Below are positions 8,529 to 17,181 of a DNA stretch of 63,897 bases, one piece after another. Each line of letters starts with the position of its first letter. Position 1 is the stretch's first letter. The DNA comes from Verrucomicrobiota bacterium. GTDB lineage: Bacteria; Verrucomicrobiota; Verrucomicrobiia; Verrucomicrobiales; Akkermansiaceae. A program made the position numbers and the translations under genes. Under the pieces are notes generated by a model, which searched no databases, was not told where the DNA came from, and was given only the letters and a program-made list of their open reading frames with translations. The stretch covers positions 1 to 63,897 of the forward strand of contig JAURPJ010000040.1 of the NCBI GenBank assembly GCA_030835305.1, written 5' to 3'.

Positions 8529-9431
8529 ATGCCTCTTAAAGCACTCCGCCAAGAACTTCTCGCGACCATCCTCGGTTCCGACGAAGCGGTCGACCTGCTC
8601 CTTACCTCACTCCTGGCGCGTGGCCACACGCTGGTCACCGGACCACCGGGAATTGGCAAGACCACCCTAGCCCAGACCCTCGCGACTCTTCTCAGCGGAA
8701 GCTACCGCCGCATTCAATTCACCCCGGATTTACTTCCCTCCGATATTTTGGGATACCAGCTCTATCGCCCTCAAAACGGCGATTTCGAATTTATCGCAGG
8801 CCCGGTCTTTGCCAATTTCGTCCTTGCAGACGAGATCAACCGCGCCTCACCCCGCACCCAGTCCTCGCTGCTCGAGGCCATGAACGAACGCCAGGTCACC
8901 ATTGACGGCTCGACCCGTGAGCTACCTGATCCTTTTCTCGTCATCGCCACTCAGAACGACACCTCCTCAACCGGAACCTTCCCACTTCCCGAGCCCCAAC
9001 TCGACCGCTTTCTCCTCTCGATTCCCATGGGTCTCCCGGACGACCAAACCCAGCTGGAAATTCTCCGCTATCACGCCAGTGGAAATTCCGCTCAAAAATC
9101 CAAGCCCATCATCTCGCTTGAGCAACTCACCCAACTCCAGTCCCGAAGCACAGCCATTTCCGTTTCAGATACTTTGCAACGGTATCTTCTCGCGCTCTGC
9201 CAGGCTGTCCGCTCGATGATCGGTCAGGATCACGCCGTCTCAACACGGGCCACTCTTGCCCTCCAAAAAGCAGCCCAAGCGTCGGCTCTCCTTGACGACC
9301 AGGAGGCGATTCATCCCGACCACGTCCAAAAAATCTTCCCCCACGTCTTACGCCACCGCCTCCTCACCGAAGACACTCCCGATCCCGACCACCTCCTCCG
9401 GGCTGCTCTTGAGCAAACGCCTGTTCCTTGA
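8529..9431 (+). CDS. MoxR-type AAA+ ATPase
   Basis: This 300-residue AAA+ protein of the MoxR group acts as a chaperone-like ATPase, usually assembling or activating partner enzymes with a von Willebrand A domain. It has a P-loop GPPGIGKTT (near residue 38), a Walker B ADEINRASPRTQSSLLEAM (near 100), sensor 1 in FLVIATQND, and the LPEPQLDRFLL arginine-finger region, all in standard order. The C-terminal lid domain is complete. MoxR genes normally precede DUF58 and VWA genes. Here an AsmA-like gene follows after 43 nt, so the usual partners are not adjacent. The gene starts 5 nt after the previous stop and is probably co-transcribed with the permease pair. Confidence 0.92.
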   Translation: MPLKALRQELLATILGSDEAVDLLLTSLLARGHTLVTGPPGIGKTTLAQTLATLLSGSYRRIQFTPDLLPSDILGYQLYRPQNGDFEFIAGPVFANFVLADEINRASPRTQSSLLEAMNERQVTIDGSTRELPDPFLVIATQNDTSSTGTFPLPEPQLDRFLLSIPMGLPDDQTQLEILRYHASGNSAQKSKPIISLEQLTQLQSRSTAISVSDTLQRYLLALCQAVRSMIGQDHAVSTRATLALQKAAQASALLDDQEAIHPDHVQKIFPHVLRHRLLTEDTPDPDHLLRAALEQTPVP

Positions 9432-9474
9432 TTAAACATTGAGATTGTGATCAATCCAGCCTAACCTTGGCGCG

Positions 9475-11967
9475 ATGATTCAAACCATCCGCGTTGCTCG
9501 GACCGCCCTCCTACTTTCTCTTGGTTTGATTGGCTTGGCGATTGTCGGAGGCCTGACCTACCTCAACCAGGTTGGTTTCCCCGGCCGTTACGGAGATTGG
9601 TTAAAAAGCGAACTCGCCATCAGAGGAGTCTACCTTTCCTTTGAAACCCTTCGCTTCGACTTTCAACGGGGATTAGTTGCAACCGATGTTTCATTCTATG
9701 GCGGCAAAGATCAATCGGCTCCACTCGTTGAAGGAGAAGAGATGACTCTCGATCTCGATAAAACGAAAGCGCTACGAGGGAAATTCAAGCTCCGCAGCCT
9801 TAGGATTATCGACGGCACCGCTCACATCCCGGTTAACTACAAAGGGCAAACCATAACCGCTCTCGACATCAATGGTGAGTTAAAGATTACCGAAAGTGGA
9901 CGCATCCTCGTTGAAGACGCCAGCGGCTTGATCGAAGGACTTCGAGTCAACTTTTCCACTGACCTCCGCATACCAACGGCCAAGCCGCAGGATAATCAAA
10001 CCAAGCCCGTGGATACCCTCAAATCGAATCATATTCTCAGCAAGGTTCTCGATGAACTTGCCCAGTGGACCTTTTCATCGGAGAGCCCTCCCCAACTGGC
10101 ATTCGAAATCAAGGGAGACCTGGCCACACCCAAGCGACTACAAACCTCTTTCCGGCTAGACGCCGTCCGATTGATGCGGAACCAGTATCAGCTCAACAAA
10201 CTCCTGATCGCCGGTGATCTGCAAGCTCAAATCGTGACCCTCGATGAGATTCTGTTGCAGGACAACAGCGGTTCCGCATCCGGCCAGGCCGATTGGAGCG
10301 TTTCCAGAAACAGCGGTCACTTTGAAATCACCTCAGATCTGCAGATCCAGAATTTTTTGAAGAGTTGCTTCGATGTGAGGGTGCTCAAAGATCTTGAGAT
10401 CAACGAAGGCCCGCCTGTCTTGAAGCTCAATGGCTCGTTTTCCGCCCTGGAGGACGGTGGATTTTCAGTCGCCGCCACCGGCCACGGTGACATCAACAAG
10501 CTCTCTTTCCTCGGCACAAATTTCGACAATCTGTCGTCTGATTTTTCATGGAAGGATGGTGATCTTTACCTTCGGGATTTGGAAATCATCCACGAAGGGA
10601 AATATTTGAATGGCAACATGATGAGACAAGGCACCCGGGTTCAATTTGACCTCAGGTCATCGCTCCCTCTGGCCGCCTTCAAACCATTCATCAAAACCGG
10701 CGGCCCTCTCGACCAAGCCCTCGCGCTGGTCACTTTTTCCAATAACTCAACAGTCGCTCTTGACGTGGTTGGAATGCTTGACCTCACTGACCACACCAAT
10801 TGGGCCGCCACCGGACAAATCTTCCTGAATAACCTTACCTACAAGGGCACAAAAATCCATCACCTCGCCACCAGCTATCAAATCTCCCCCGAGAAAGCTG
10901 AATTCAACAAGATCGAAGGACTCCTCAATGATGATCAGGAAAACGCCCGCCTTCGCTTCAACGGTGGTGCATCCGGCCCCATCTATGTCGACCGGATTCT
11001 CTATGATCCCAGGACCCGCTTCACAACCATCAGTAATCTCCGGGGCGAAGCCTGGCCAACTCCTATCGTGCGAATCTTTGCCCCAAAGACCGCTGCACAC
11101 ATTGAAGAAAATTATCGCTTTCACAACCTACCGCGCATCGCCCTCGATGGAACCTTCGCTGGAAGAAAAGAAGATCTTGAAAAGAGCTTTTTCAGGGTGG
11201 AAGTCAAAACAGAAGGCCAGACCGACTTTCCTTTTCTTGGATCCGATCTGCCGCTTCAGAAGCTGACCGCCGACCTCTCAATACAAGGATCCGGGATCTC
11301 CGTGCAAAATCTGTCCTGCGAAACCTTGAACGGCAGCATTGCAGGTTCGGTTTTTTGTGATGTCACCCCGGGACAAAAAACGAAGTATCGCGGCGCCATT
11401 AAATGGGATGATCTTTCATTCCGGCAGCTTTCCCGAGTTTACAAATTTAAGGAAGAAGAGAAAGGCACCCTCACCGGGAATATCGATTTCCGGGGAATCG
11501 CCGGAGGAATTCGGGGCTTCAATGCCGATGGGCTTCTCGCAATCAATCAGGGCAATCTCGTCTCGCTTCCGATTCTCGGCCCCCTCTCTCCAATCATCGC
11601 CGGACTACTCGGCGACAAAAGAATGGGGTACGAGCGAGCCAAGGATGCCTCGGCCCACTTCAAGGTCACCAATGGAGTCTTAACAACCAATGACTTCATT
11701 GCCATTTCCACCAGCATCATTCTCACCGGGGAAGGATGGATCGATCTGCTCACCGAAAAATTGGACATGACAATACGGATGAATGCGCGCGGGCTCCTGG
11801 GCTTCATCACCCTTCCCTTCCAGCCCTTGAAGGGAATATTCCAGTTCCGGGGCACCGGAACTTACGGGCAACCAGAGTGGCGGAGCTCTCCCTTCACGAG
11901 GCCGGCCAAGGGACTTAACGATCCCATTTTCGAGAAGCTCGAAAAGGCTAAGATTGTTACTGAATAA
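9475..11967 (+). CDS. Large AsmA-like envelope protein
   Basis: This 830-residue protein has an N-terminal signal anchor (about residues 10-30, ALLLSLGLIGLAIVGGLTYL) and a long periplasmic part of repeating short beta strands such as LRDLEIIHEGKYLNGNMMRQ, LDVVGMLDLTDH and LSIQGSGISVQNLSC. The C-terminal region (VSLPILGPLSPIIAGLLGD, KVTNGVLTTNDFIAIS, LDMTIRMNARGLLGFI) is characteristic of AsmA_2/AsmA-like C-terminal domains. AsmA/TamB relatives bridge the inner and outer membranes and are implicated in lipid transfer or outer-membrane assembly. Only the fold class can be assigned here. It stands alone between the MoxR gene and a secreted protein gene. Confidence 0.8.
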   Translation: MIQTIRVARTALLLSLGLIGLAIVGGLTYLNQVGFPGRYGDWLKSELAIRGVYLSFETLRFDFQRGLVATDVSFYGGKDQSAPLVEGEEMTLDLDKTKALRGKFKLRSLRIIDGTAHIPVNYKGQTITALDINGELKITESGRILVEDASGLIEGLRVNFSTDLRIPTAKPQDNQTKPVDTLKSNHILSKVLDELAQWTFSSESPPQLAFEIKGDLATPKRLQTSFRLDAVRLMRNQYQLNKLLIAGDLQAQIVTLDEILLQDNSGSASGQADWSVSRNSGHFEITSDLQIQNFLKSCFDVRVLKDLEINEGPPVLKLNGSFSALEDGGFSVAATGHGDINKLSFLGTNFDNLSSDFSWKDGDLYLRDLEIIHEGKYLNGNMMRQGTRVQFDLRSSLPLAAFKPFIKTGGPLDQALALVTFSNNSTVALDVVGMLDLTDHTNWAATGQIFLNNLTYKGTKIHHLATSYQISPEKAEFNKIEGLLNDDQENARLRFNGGASGPIYVDRILYDPRTRFTTISNLRGEAWPTPIVRIFAPKTAAHIEENYRFHNLPRIALDGTFAGRKEDLEKSFFRVEVKTEGQTDFPFLGSDLPLQKLTADLSIQGSGISVQNLSCETLNGSIAGSVFCDVTPGQKTKYRGAIKWDDLSFRQLSRVYKFKEEEKGTLTGNIDFRGIAGGIRGFNADGLLAINQGNLVSLPILGPLSPIIAGLLGDKRMGYERAKDASAHFKVTNGVLTTNDFIAISTSIILTGEGWIDLLTEKLDMTIRMNARGLLGFITLPFQPLKGIFQFRGTGTYGQPEWRSSPFTRPAKGLNDPIFEKLEKAKIVTE

Positions 11968-12005
11968 ACTGATATAGCTGTCGGACAAATCGAGTATGAT
12001 CTGAC

Positions 12006-13019
12006 ATGAACCGATCCCTCGTCGCAGCGGCCTGCTCGCTTTCATTCTTTATCGCTCCGGCTTCCGCTGAAATCAAGGCGGGTGGTGAGCTCGAATATGC
12101 CACACTCGCCTTCTATCCCAAGCGTTGGAAGGAACAAAAAATCGACACCATCATGTTTCCCTGGGTCGGAGAAAACGTTGCCTTTCTCACCATCACTGAC
12201 GGCTTTGATCCCAAGGTCATGACTCAATTCGTGGGCTCACTCGATCAAGGATGGGCCACCTACCTCAAATTCACCGGCAAGGCGCCCGCCCCAAACAAAC
12301 AGGTGCAGGGCAAGCCGGTGATCGCCGCCATTCCAAATGGTAATCTGACGTGCGGCGCAGGTTGCGGATACGTCGGATCAACCGGTATCGAAGCGCACGG
12401 CTTTTACTCCACCACCTACAAGAACTTGCAAAAGAACCCAAAGGCGATCCCCCACCTCTACTTTTATGAGATGGGCCGGAATTTCTTCACCTTCGGTCGT
12501 AAGCACAGCTGCTTTACAACGGGCTTTGCCGTCTTCATGCGCTACGTCTGCATCGATACCATGAACGTCGTAGATCACGACAAGCGGACCCGCGAAACCA
12601 TCAACAGGGCCATTGACCAATATTCCGAAAGTGACCTCGGTTTCCTGAAAACATTCACGAACGCCCACGGACTCAGCGAAAAACAAAACCGCCTAAAAAC
12701 GAGCCCCACCGATCAACCCGTGATGTATGCCTCAGCCATGATTCATCTCTGGAAATCACTCGGAGATGACTGGCTTTCGGCCTACTACGAAAACATCCAT
12801 AGTTTGCCACCCTTTCCGGACAACACAAGGGAAGGCTCCCTTTCACAATCACTGGGCTGGTATCTCGCCGCTTCGGTTGCAGCTCAAAAAGACCTCGCGG
12901 AAATCTTTGTCAAGAAATGGCGTCTTCCGCTGACCGACCAGGAAAAGAAGGCACTCTTCAAAGTCGACTGGAAAGCCAAAGGACTCAGCGCAGGCCAGCT
13001 CATTCGCACAATCCGATGA
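12006..13019 (+). CDS. Secreted zincin-like protein apparently lacking catalytic histidines
   Basis: This 337-residue protein has a clear signal peptide, cleaved after about residue 21 (APASA). The mature part includes CGAGCGYVGSTGIEAH and, near residue 155, a stretch HLYFYEMGRNFFTFGRKHSC. The segment YEMGRNF has the context of metalloprotease helices of the HEMGHNF type, but with Tyr and Arg at the two histidine positions. Together with the following SCFTTGFAVFMRY segment, this suggests a gluzincin-like fold without a classic HExxH site. Several cysteines could form disulfides. I do not recognise a named family. Alternatives are a carbohydrate-binding or structural role. It is flanked by an AsmA-like gene and a pseudogene, which gives no functional hint. 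Confidence 0.65.
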   Translation: MNRSLVAAACSLSFFIAPASAEIKAGGELEYATLAFYPKRWKEQKIDTIMFPWVGENVAFLTITDGFDPKVMTQFVGSLDQGWATYLKFTGKAPAPNKQVQGKPVIAAIPNGNLTCGAGCGYVGSTGIEAHGFYSTTYKNLQKNPKAIPHLYFYEMGRNFFTFGRKHSCFTTGFAVFMRYVCIDTMNVVDHDKRTRETINRAIDQYSESDLGFLKTFTNAHGLSEKQNRLKTSPTDQPVMYASAMIHLWKSLGDDWLSAYYENIHSLPPFPDNTREGSLSQSLGWYLAASVAAQKDLAEIFVKKWRLPLTDQEKKALFKVDWKAKGLSAGQLIRTIR

Positions 13020-13123
13020 CGTTCGGAGGAGAAAGTTTTTCACAAGGCCTGCTCAGCACTCTCCCCCATGAAAACTGGGGTCCCGGAGGACTGGCCCCAA
13101 ATGAACCATAGACTAACATTAGA

Positions 13124-13543
13124 TTGTTCTTTGATTGGTTGAGCGACCGTGGATTCAGCGACCTCGAGAAGAAGCTCCTTCTTACAGAGACTCCAAGAAT
13201 TAATCTCAGCACAAATCATGGGCCCTTGTTCGGAGTGAAGGATTTTATCGAGAGAAACTCACAACCCGATGCCCCAGTTCCGGAGAGAGGCTTTACCATC
13301 GTCGCTTCCAGCCCAAATGGCAATGACATCGTCGTCCGGAGATCTGACAGCTCGGCCGGTTGGCTCCCCATGGCGATGACCGGGGGAAAGAGTCACAGAG
13401 AAATTCGAGAGTTATTTGTCGCCACTCATTAGTCGCTCGGCGAACTTCTCCGGGATGCGGAATATCATTGGGAATCTGTTTCGAAAGATTGGTATGAAGC
13501 GAAAAACTCCCAAGAGACGTCAAAAAACTCGAGAGATTCTTAA
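13124..13543 (+). pseudogene. SMI1/KNR4-like (SUKH) gene interrupted by an in-frame TAG
   Basis: Reading from a TTG, the frame encodes about 102 residues including FTIVASSPNGNDIVVRRSDS and GWLPMAMTGG, then meets TAG at 13430-13432. The same frame continues without a shift as SLGELLRDAEYHWESVSKDW and closes at TAA 13541-13543. The part after the stop is protein-like and fits the SLGEFL-type C-terminal helix seen in SMI1/KNR4 (SUKH) proteins. A standard ATG start is also absent, since an in-frame stop lies only 15 nt upstream. I read it as a degraded SUKH-type gene. SUKH proteins are often immunity proteins against contact-dependent toxins. No toxin gene is nearby. Confidence 0.5.
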
Positions 13544-13556
13544 TGAATTCCCGCAG

Positions 13557-14825
13557 TTAAAATCCGTAAACGCGATTCACTTCATCTGCAATAACCTTGA
13601 TCCCGTATTCCACCGTATCCACATCCATGGTATAGCTGACTCGGATGCACTCTCTCGTGTGCTTCCAATCGGAACCCTCGGGCAGCCCGAAGAAAAAGTA
13701 TTCGCTCGGCACCACCAGAACCCCGCACTTTTTAAGGCGCTGGTAGAGTTCTTTCGCCGTGATGGGAAGATCCTCAAACCACAGCCAGAGGAATAATGCA
13801 CCTTCACTCCGGTGAATAAAATACGGGACCGAATCATTAAGCTCCCCCGCAAAAAGGCTTTGCGCCATCCGGGAACGCTCTTCATAGAACGGCTTCACCA
13901 CTTCTTTACTCAAGCGCAAAATCTCGCCGCTTTCAACGAGCGGACGGAAAATCTCTTGTCCGATATTCGCATTGGCCAATCCTACAATCGAAGTCATCGA
14001 TGACACCTGACGGCACACTTCCTTGCTCGCCACCACAATCCCGGTGCGGGTGCCAGGCAAGCCGATCTTGGAAAGACTCAGTGTTAGAATCATTCCTTCA
14101 TCCCAAACCGGCGTCACCTCGGAAAAAATGACATTTGGAAATGGCGCTCCATAGGCGTTGTCAATGATGAGCGGAATCCCTTTCGCGCGTGCGACCTCCC
14201 GAAGTCTCTCGATCTCATCATCAGTGAGAACATTACCGGACGGGTTCGTCGGTCGGGAAACACAGATGGCCGCAATGTCCTCAACGGGATTCACCGCATC
14301 GAAGTCGACCCTATATTTAAACTCGTGGGGCCCCGTTTTTTCAATACGAGCCGGCAGTGCCTCAAAGAAATCAGCGCCCACCGATTGATTCGCGTAGCCA
14401 ATATATTCCGGCAGCAATGGCAAAAGGATCTTCTTTCTTGATCCGTCATCGAATCTTCCAGCGAGAGCATTGAACAAAAAGAAAAACGCAGTCTGCCCGC
14501 CCATCGTCACCGCAAAATTCTCATGCGTCACTTCCCAGCCAAATTCCTTCCTAAAAAATTTGGCCAGAGCCATTCGGAATGCCTCGTTCCCTGCCGGAAC
14601 ATCGTAGTTTCCGATCATTTTTTGCAGACTGCCCGGCTCCGCCATGATCTCTTCCATTCGCCGACGCCACACCGCATCCATCTCCGGCACATGGGCCGGC
14701 TGCCCGCCTCCCAACATCTTGACATCCCCGCCACCGGCGAGAGCCTCGCCCAAATCATCCATCAGTTCTCCGATACCACTCCCCTCACATAGGTTTTTCC
14801 CAAATTTTGAAAGCTCCCAGCTCAT
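13557..14825 (-). CDS. avtA: Valine--pyruvate aminotransferase
   Basis: This is a PLP-dependent class I/II aminotransferase that interconverts valine and 2-ketoisovalerate using pyruvate/alanine. It aligns along its length with E. coli AvtA: MLGGGQPAHVPEM, VTMGGQTAFFFLFN, LLPEYIGYA, CVSRPTNPSGNVLTDDEI, IIDNAYGAPFPNVIFSE, the PLP lysine in LSLSKIGLPGTRTGIVVA, and SEGALFLWLWFEDLPITAKE. I chose the start at MSWELSKFGKNL (422 residues) because it lines up with the family N-terminus. An upstream in-frame start would add 20 unrelated residues. The gene is transcribed divergently from the FAD oxidoreductase gene with a 94-nt shared promoter interval. Confidence 0.93.
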   Translation of the reverse strand: MSWELSKFGKNLCEGSGIGELMDDLGEALAGGGDVKMLGGGQPAHVPEMDAVWRRRMEEIMAEPGSLQKMIGNYDVPAGNEAFRMALAKFFRKEFGWEVTHENFAVTMGGQTAFFFLFNALAGRFDDGSRKKILLPLLPEYIGYANQSVGADFFEALPARIEKTGPHEFKYRVDFDAVNPVEDIAAICVSRPTNPSGNVLTDDEIERLREVARAKGIPLIIDNAYGAPFPNVIFSEVTPVWDEGMILTLSLSKIGLPGTRTGIVVASKEVCRQVSSMTSIVGLANANIGQEIFRPLVESGEILRLSKEVVKPFYEERSRMAQSLFAGELNDSVPYFIHRSEGALFLWLWFEDLPITAKELYQRLKKCGVLVVPSEYFFFGLPEGSDWKHTRECIRVSYTMDVDTVEYGIKVIADEVNRVYGF

Positions 14826-14919
14826 AAGGCGGATCATTCTCTCCTCCACCCGACTTGTCACTGAAATCCCTCTACTTTGGCGCAAAAATCACCACACTCA
14901 CTCCGTAACAAAGCACGAA

Positions 14920-17172
14920 ATGAAGATACCTATCCTCATCGCCCTTTTCACAACCTCCCTCCACGCCTCCGACTCCCTTTTTGTGGAAGCCGAAGCATTC
15001 ACTGATCGCGGAGGTTGGGCCGTCGACTCCCAATTCATTCTAAACATGGGATCGGCCTACCTCATGGCGCATGGACTTGGCACTCCGGTCGCAGATGCAG
15101 CCACCGAAGTTACCTTCCCCTCCACCGGCACCTACCATCTCCATGTTCGAACCAAGGATTGGGTTGCGAAATGGGAGGCGCCCGGTGCCCCCGGAAAGTT
15201 CAATATTAGTATGAACGGCAAGCCGGCCACCACTACGTTTGGAACCGAAGGAGCCGAGTGGTATTGGCAGAACGGAGGCACGGTCGATATCACGACATCA
15301 AAGACCACCCTCAAACTTCACGACCTCACTGGATTCAATGGTCGCTGCGACGCCCTATACTTCACCAAAGATCCCAAAGACATTCCGCCAAACGACGGTC
15401 AGGCTCTTTTCGAATTCCGAAGAAAGGCTCTCAAACTCCCAGCCACCCCTCCCGTCAAAGATGGCTATGATCTCGTGGTTGTCGGTGGAGGTTACTCCGG
15501 TCTCGGTGCCGCCATCTCCGCCGCCCGACACGGATTGAAAGTCGCTCTCATCCACGACCGCGCCGTTCTCGGTGGCAATGGTTCTTCCGAAGTCCAGGTC
15601 TGGGCCATGGGCGGAACCCAGCTCGGCAAGTTTCCCCACCTCGGCGAAATCGTGAATGAATTCTCGGACTTCTCGCGCGACTCTCCTGGATTGGTCCGCG
15701 AGTTTGTCGATGATTTGAAGGAGAAGGTCGTTCGCTCCGAAGACAACATCGATCTGTTCCTCAATCACTTCGCATTCCGGACAAACGCCAAGAACAACCA
15801 GATTGAATCTGTCGACGCTGTTGATACCACCACTGGGGCATTTACCCGCATCGCGGGCTCTCTCTTCTGCGACGCGACTGGTCACGGAACGATCGGAGCC
15901 CAAGCCGGAGCCGATTTCATGATCGCTGAAAAAGGTCACATGGGCATGTCCAACATGTGGTCTGTCAAAGATGCTGGGAAAAAAGTGGAATGGCCCGAAA
16001 CCCCATGGGCTCTCCCACTTGGAAAGGGAGACTATCCGTCTCTGCATGAATCTCGCGGACCTTATGTGAAGTTCAAAAAAGCGGAATGGTTCTGGGAAGG
16101 TGGTTACGACAAGCACCCCATCAACGATCTCGAGGAAATTCGCGACTGGAACCTTCGCGCCAACTTCGGAGCCTTCACCCACATCAAGCAATCCGATGCC
16201 AATGGCAAGCTGATGTGGATGGCCTTTATTGGAGGCAACCGCGAGTCACGAAGACTCGAGGGCGACATCATTCTCACCGGAGATGACATCGCCGCCAAAA
16301 AGGTTTTTCCGGACGCCAGCGTTCCGACCACTTGGTCCATCGATCTTCACTACCCTAAAAAGGAATTTCACAAGGGGGTCGCCATAGACAACCCTTTCAT
16401 CTCAATCGCAGTCCACGATCGCAAGGTTAACCGTCAGACCGGATACAACATTCCATACCGTTGTTTTTACTCCAAGAATATCGACAACCTCTTCATGGCG
16501 GGTCGCTGTGTTTCTGTGGATCGTCGGGCTCTCGGCACCACCCGTGTCATGCGAACCTGCGGTATGATGGGCGAGGTGGTTGGTAAAGCAGCCTGGATTG
16601 TCACCACCCGCAACACTTCACCACGGGGAGTCTATCAAAATTACCTACCCATCTTGATCGACCTCATGGAAAAGCCGGGCCGCGCACGAAGGGAGACCCC
16701 AAATACCCCCCTTGTTGTTCCACCGATTCCCCAGCAAGGCCTCAGGGTCAAACCTCAGAAACAGAACATCATCAATCTCAAGGGACTTGTAATTGATGAT
16801 GTGAAGGCAAAACTCAAGGGGTCGTGGAAACAGGGTGACGGCCTGAAACCAAACCAGGGGCTCGGTTATCAGTATGCTCCGCACCCGGCTTCGGCCACCT
16901 ACAACATTCGGGTTAAGGACACCGGAAAATATGAAGTGCGGGTTCATTGGCTCAACCATGAAAATCGGACCACGGCGGCCGAGCTCAGCCTGACTCACGC
17001 CAAGGGAACAGAGACCATCACCTTGGATCAGACCAAGCCACCAGCTCAGAAAACCTACACTTCCCTCGGAATCTTTGAGTTTGTCGATGTCCTGCCGGCC
17101 AAACTGACAATCACCTCAAAATCAGCCGGTAATCTCCACATCGATGCCGTCCAGCTTCTCAAGTCAAAGTAA
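14920..17172 (+). CDS. Secreted FAD-dependent oxidoreductase with flanking carbohydrate-binding-like domains
   Basis: The chosen ATG gives a signal peptide (MKIPILIALFTTSLHAS) and 750 residues. The N-terminal ~150 residues form a beta-sandwich module (FVEAEAFTDRGGWAVDSQFI). A Rossmann FAD domain follows with DLVVVGGGYSGLGAAISAAR (near 185) and a conserved LGGNGSSEVQVW, characteristic of the FAD-dependent oxidoreductase family PF12831. The C-terminal ~110 residues (YNIRVKDTGKYEVRVHWLNH, then AELSLTH and IDAVQLL) resemble the golvesin/Xly carbohydrate-binding domain. Such proteins are abundant in polysaccharide-degrading Verrucomicrobia and Planctomycetes. An extracytoplasmic sugar- or glycan-oxidising role is inferred. 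No sulfatase or glycosidase is adjacent. The NosR-like gene starts 9 nt later and may form a redox partner operon. Confidence 0.82.
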   Translation: MKIPILIALFTTSLHASDSLFVEAEAFTDRGGWAVDSQFILNMGSAYLMAHGLGTPVADAATEVTFPSTGTYHLHVRTKDWVAKWEAPGAPGKFNISMNGKPATTTFGTEGAEWYWQNGGTVDITTSKTTLKLHDLTGFNGRCDALYFTKDPKDIPPNDGQALFEFRRKALKLPATPPVKDGYDLVVVGGGYSGLGAAISAARHGLKVALIHDRAVLGGNGSSEVQVWAMGGTQLGKFPHLGEIVNEFSDFSRDSPGLVREFVDDLKEKVVRSEDNIDLFLNHFAFRTNAKNNQIESVDAVDTTTGAFTRIAGSLFCDATGHGTIGAQAGADFMIAEKGHMGMSNMWSVKDAGKKVEWPETPWALPLGKGDYPSLHESRGPYVKFKKAEWFWEGGYDKHPINDLEEIRDWNLRANFGAFTHIKQSDANGKLMWMAFIGGNRESRRLEGDIILTGDDIAAKKVFPDASVPTTWSIDLHYPKKEFHKGVAIDNPFISIAVHDRKVNRQTGYNIPYRCFYSKNIDNLFMAGRCVSVDRRALGTTRVMRTCGMMGEVVGKAAWIVTTRNTSPRGVYQNYLPILIDLMEKPGRARRETPNTPLVVPPIPQQGLRVKPQKQNIINLKGLVIDDVKAKLKGSWKQGDGLKPNQGLGYQYAPHPASATYNIRVKDTGKYEVRVHWLNHENRTTAAELSLTHAKGTETITLDQTKPPAQKTYTSLGIFEFVDVLPAKLTITSKSAGNLHIDAVQLLKSK

Positions 17173-17181
17173 TCGACTACG

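Noticed and set aside
13064-13105. CCCCA/TGGGG inverted repeats after the zincin-like gene as a terminator
   Set aside because: The stems are short and no T run follows on either strand.
15355-16191. 278-codon minus-strand frame inside the FAD oxidoreductase gene
   Set aside because: Shadow of a well-supported gene with FAD motif.
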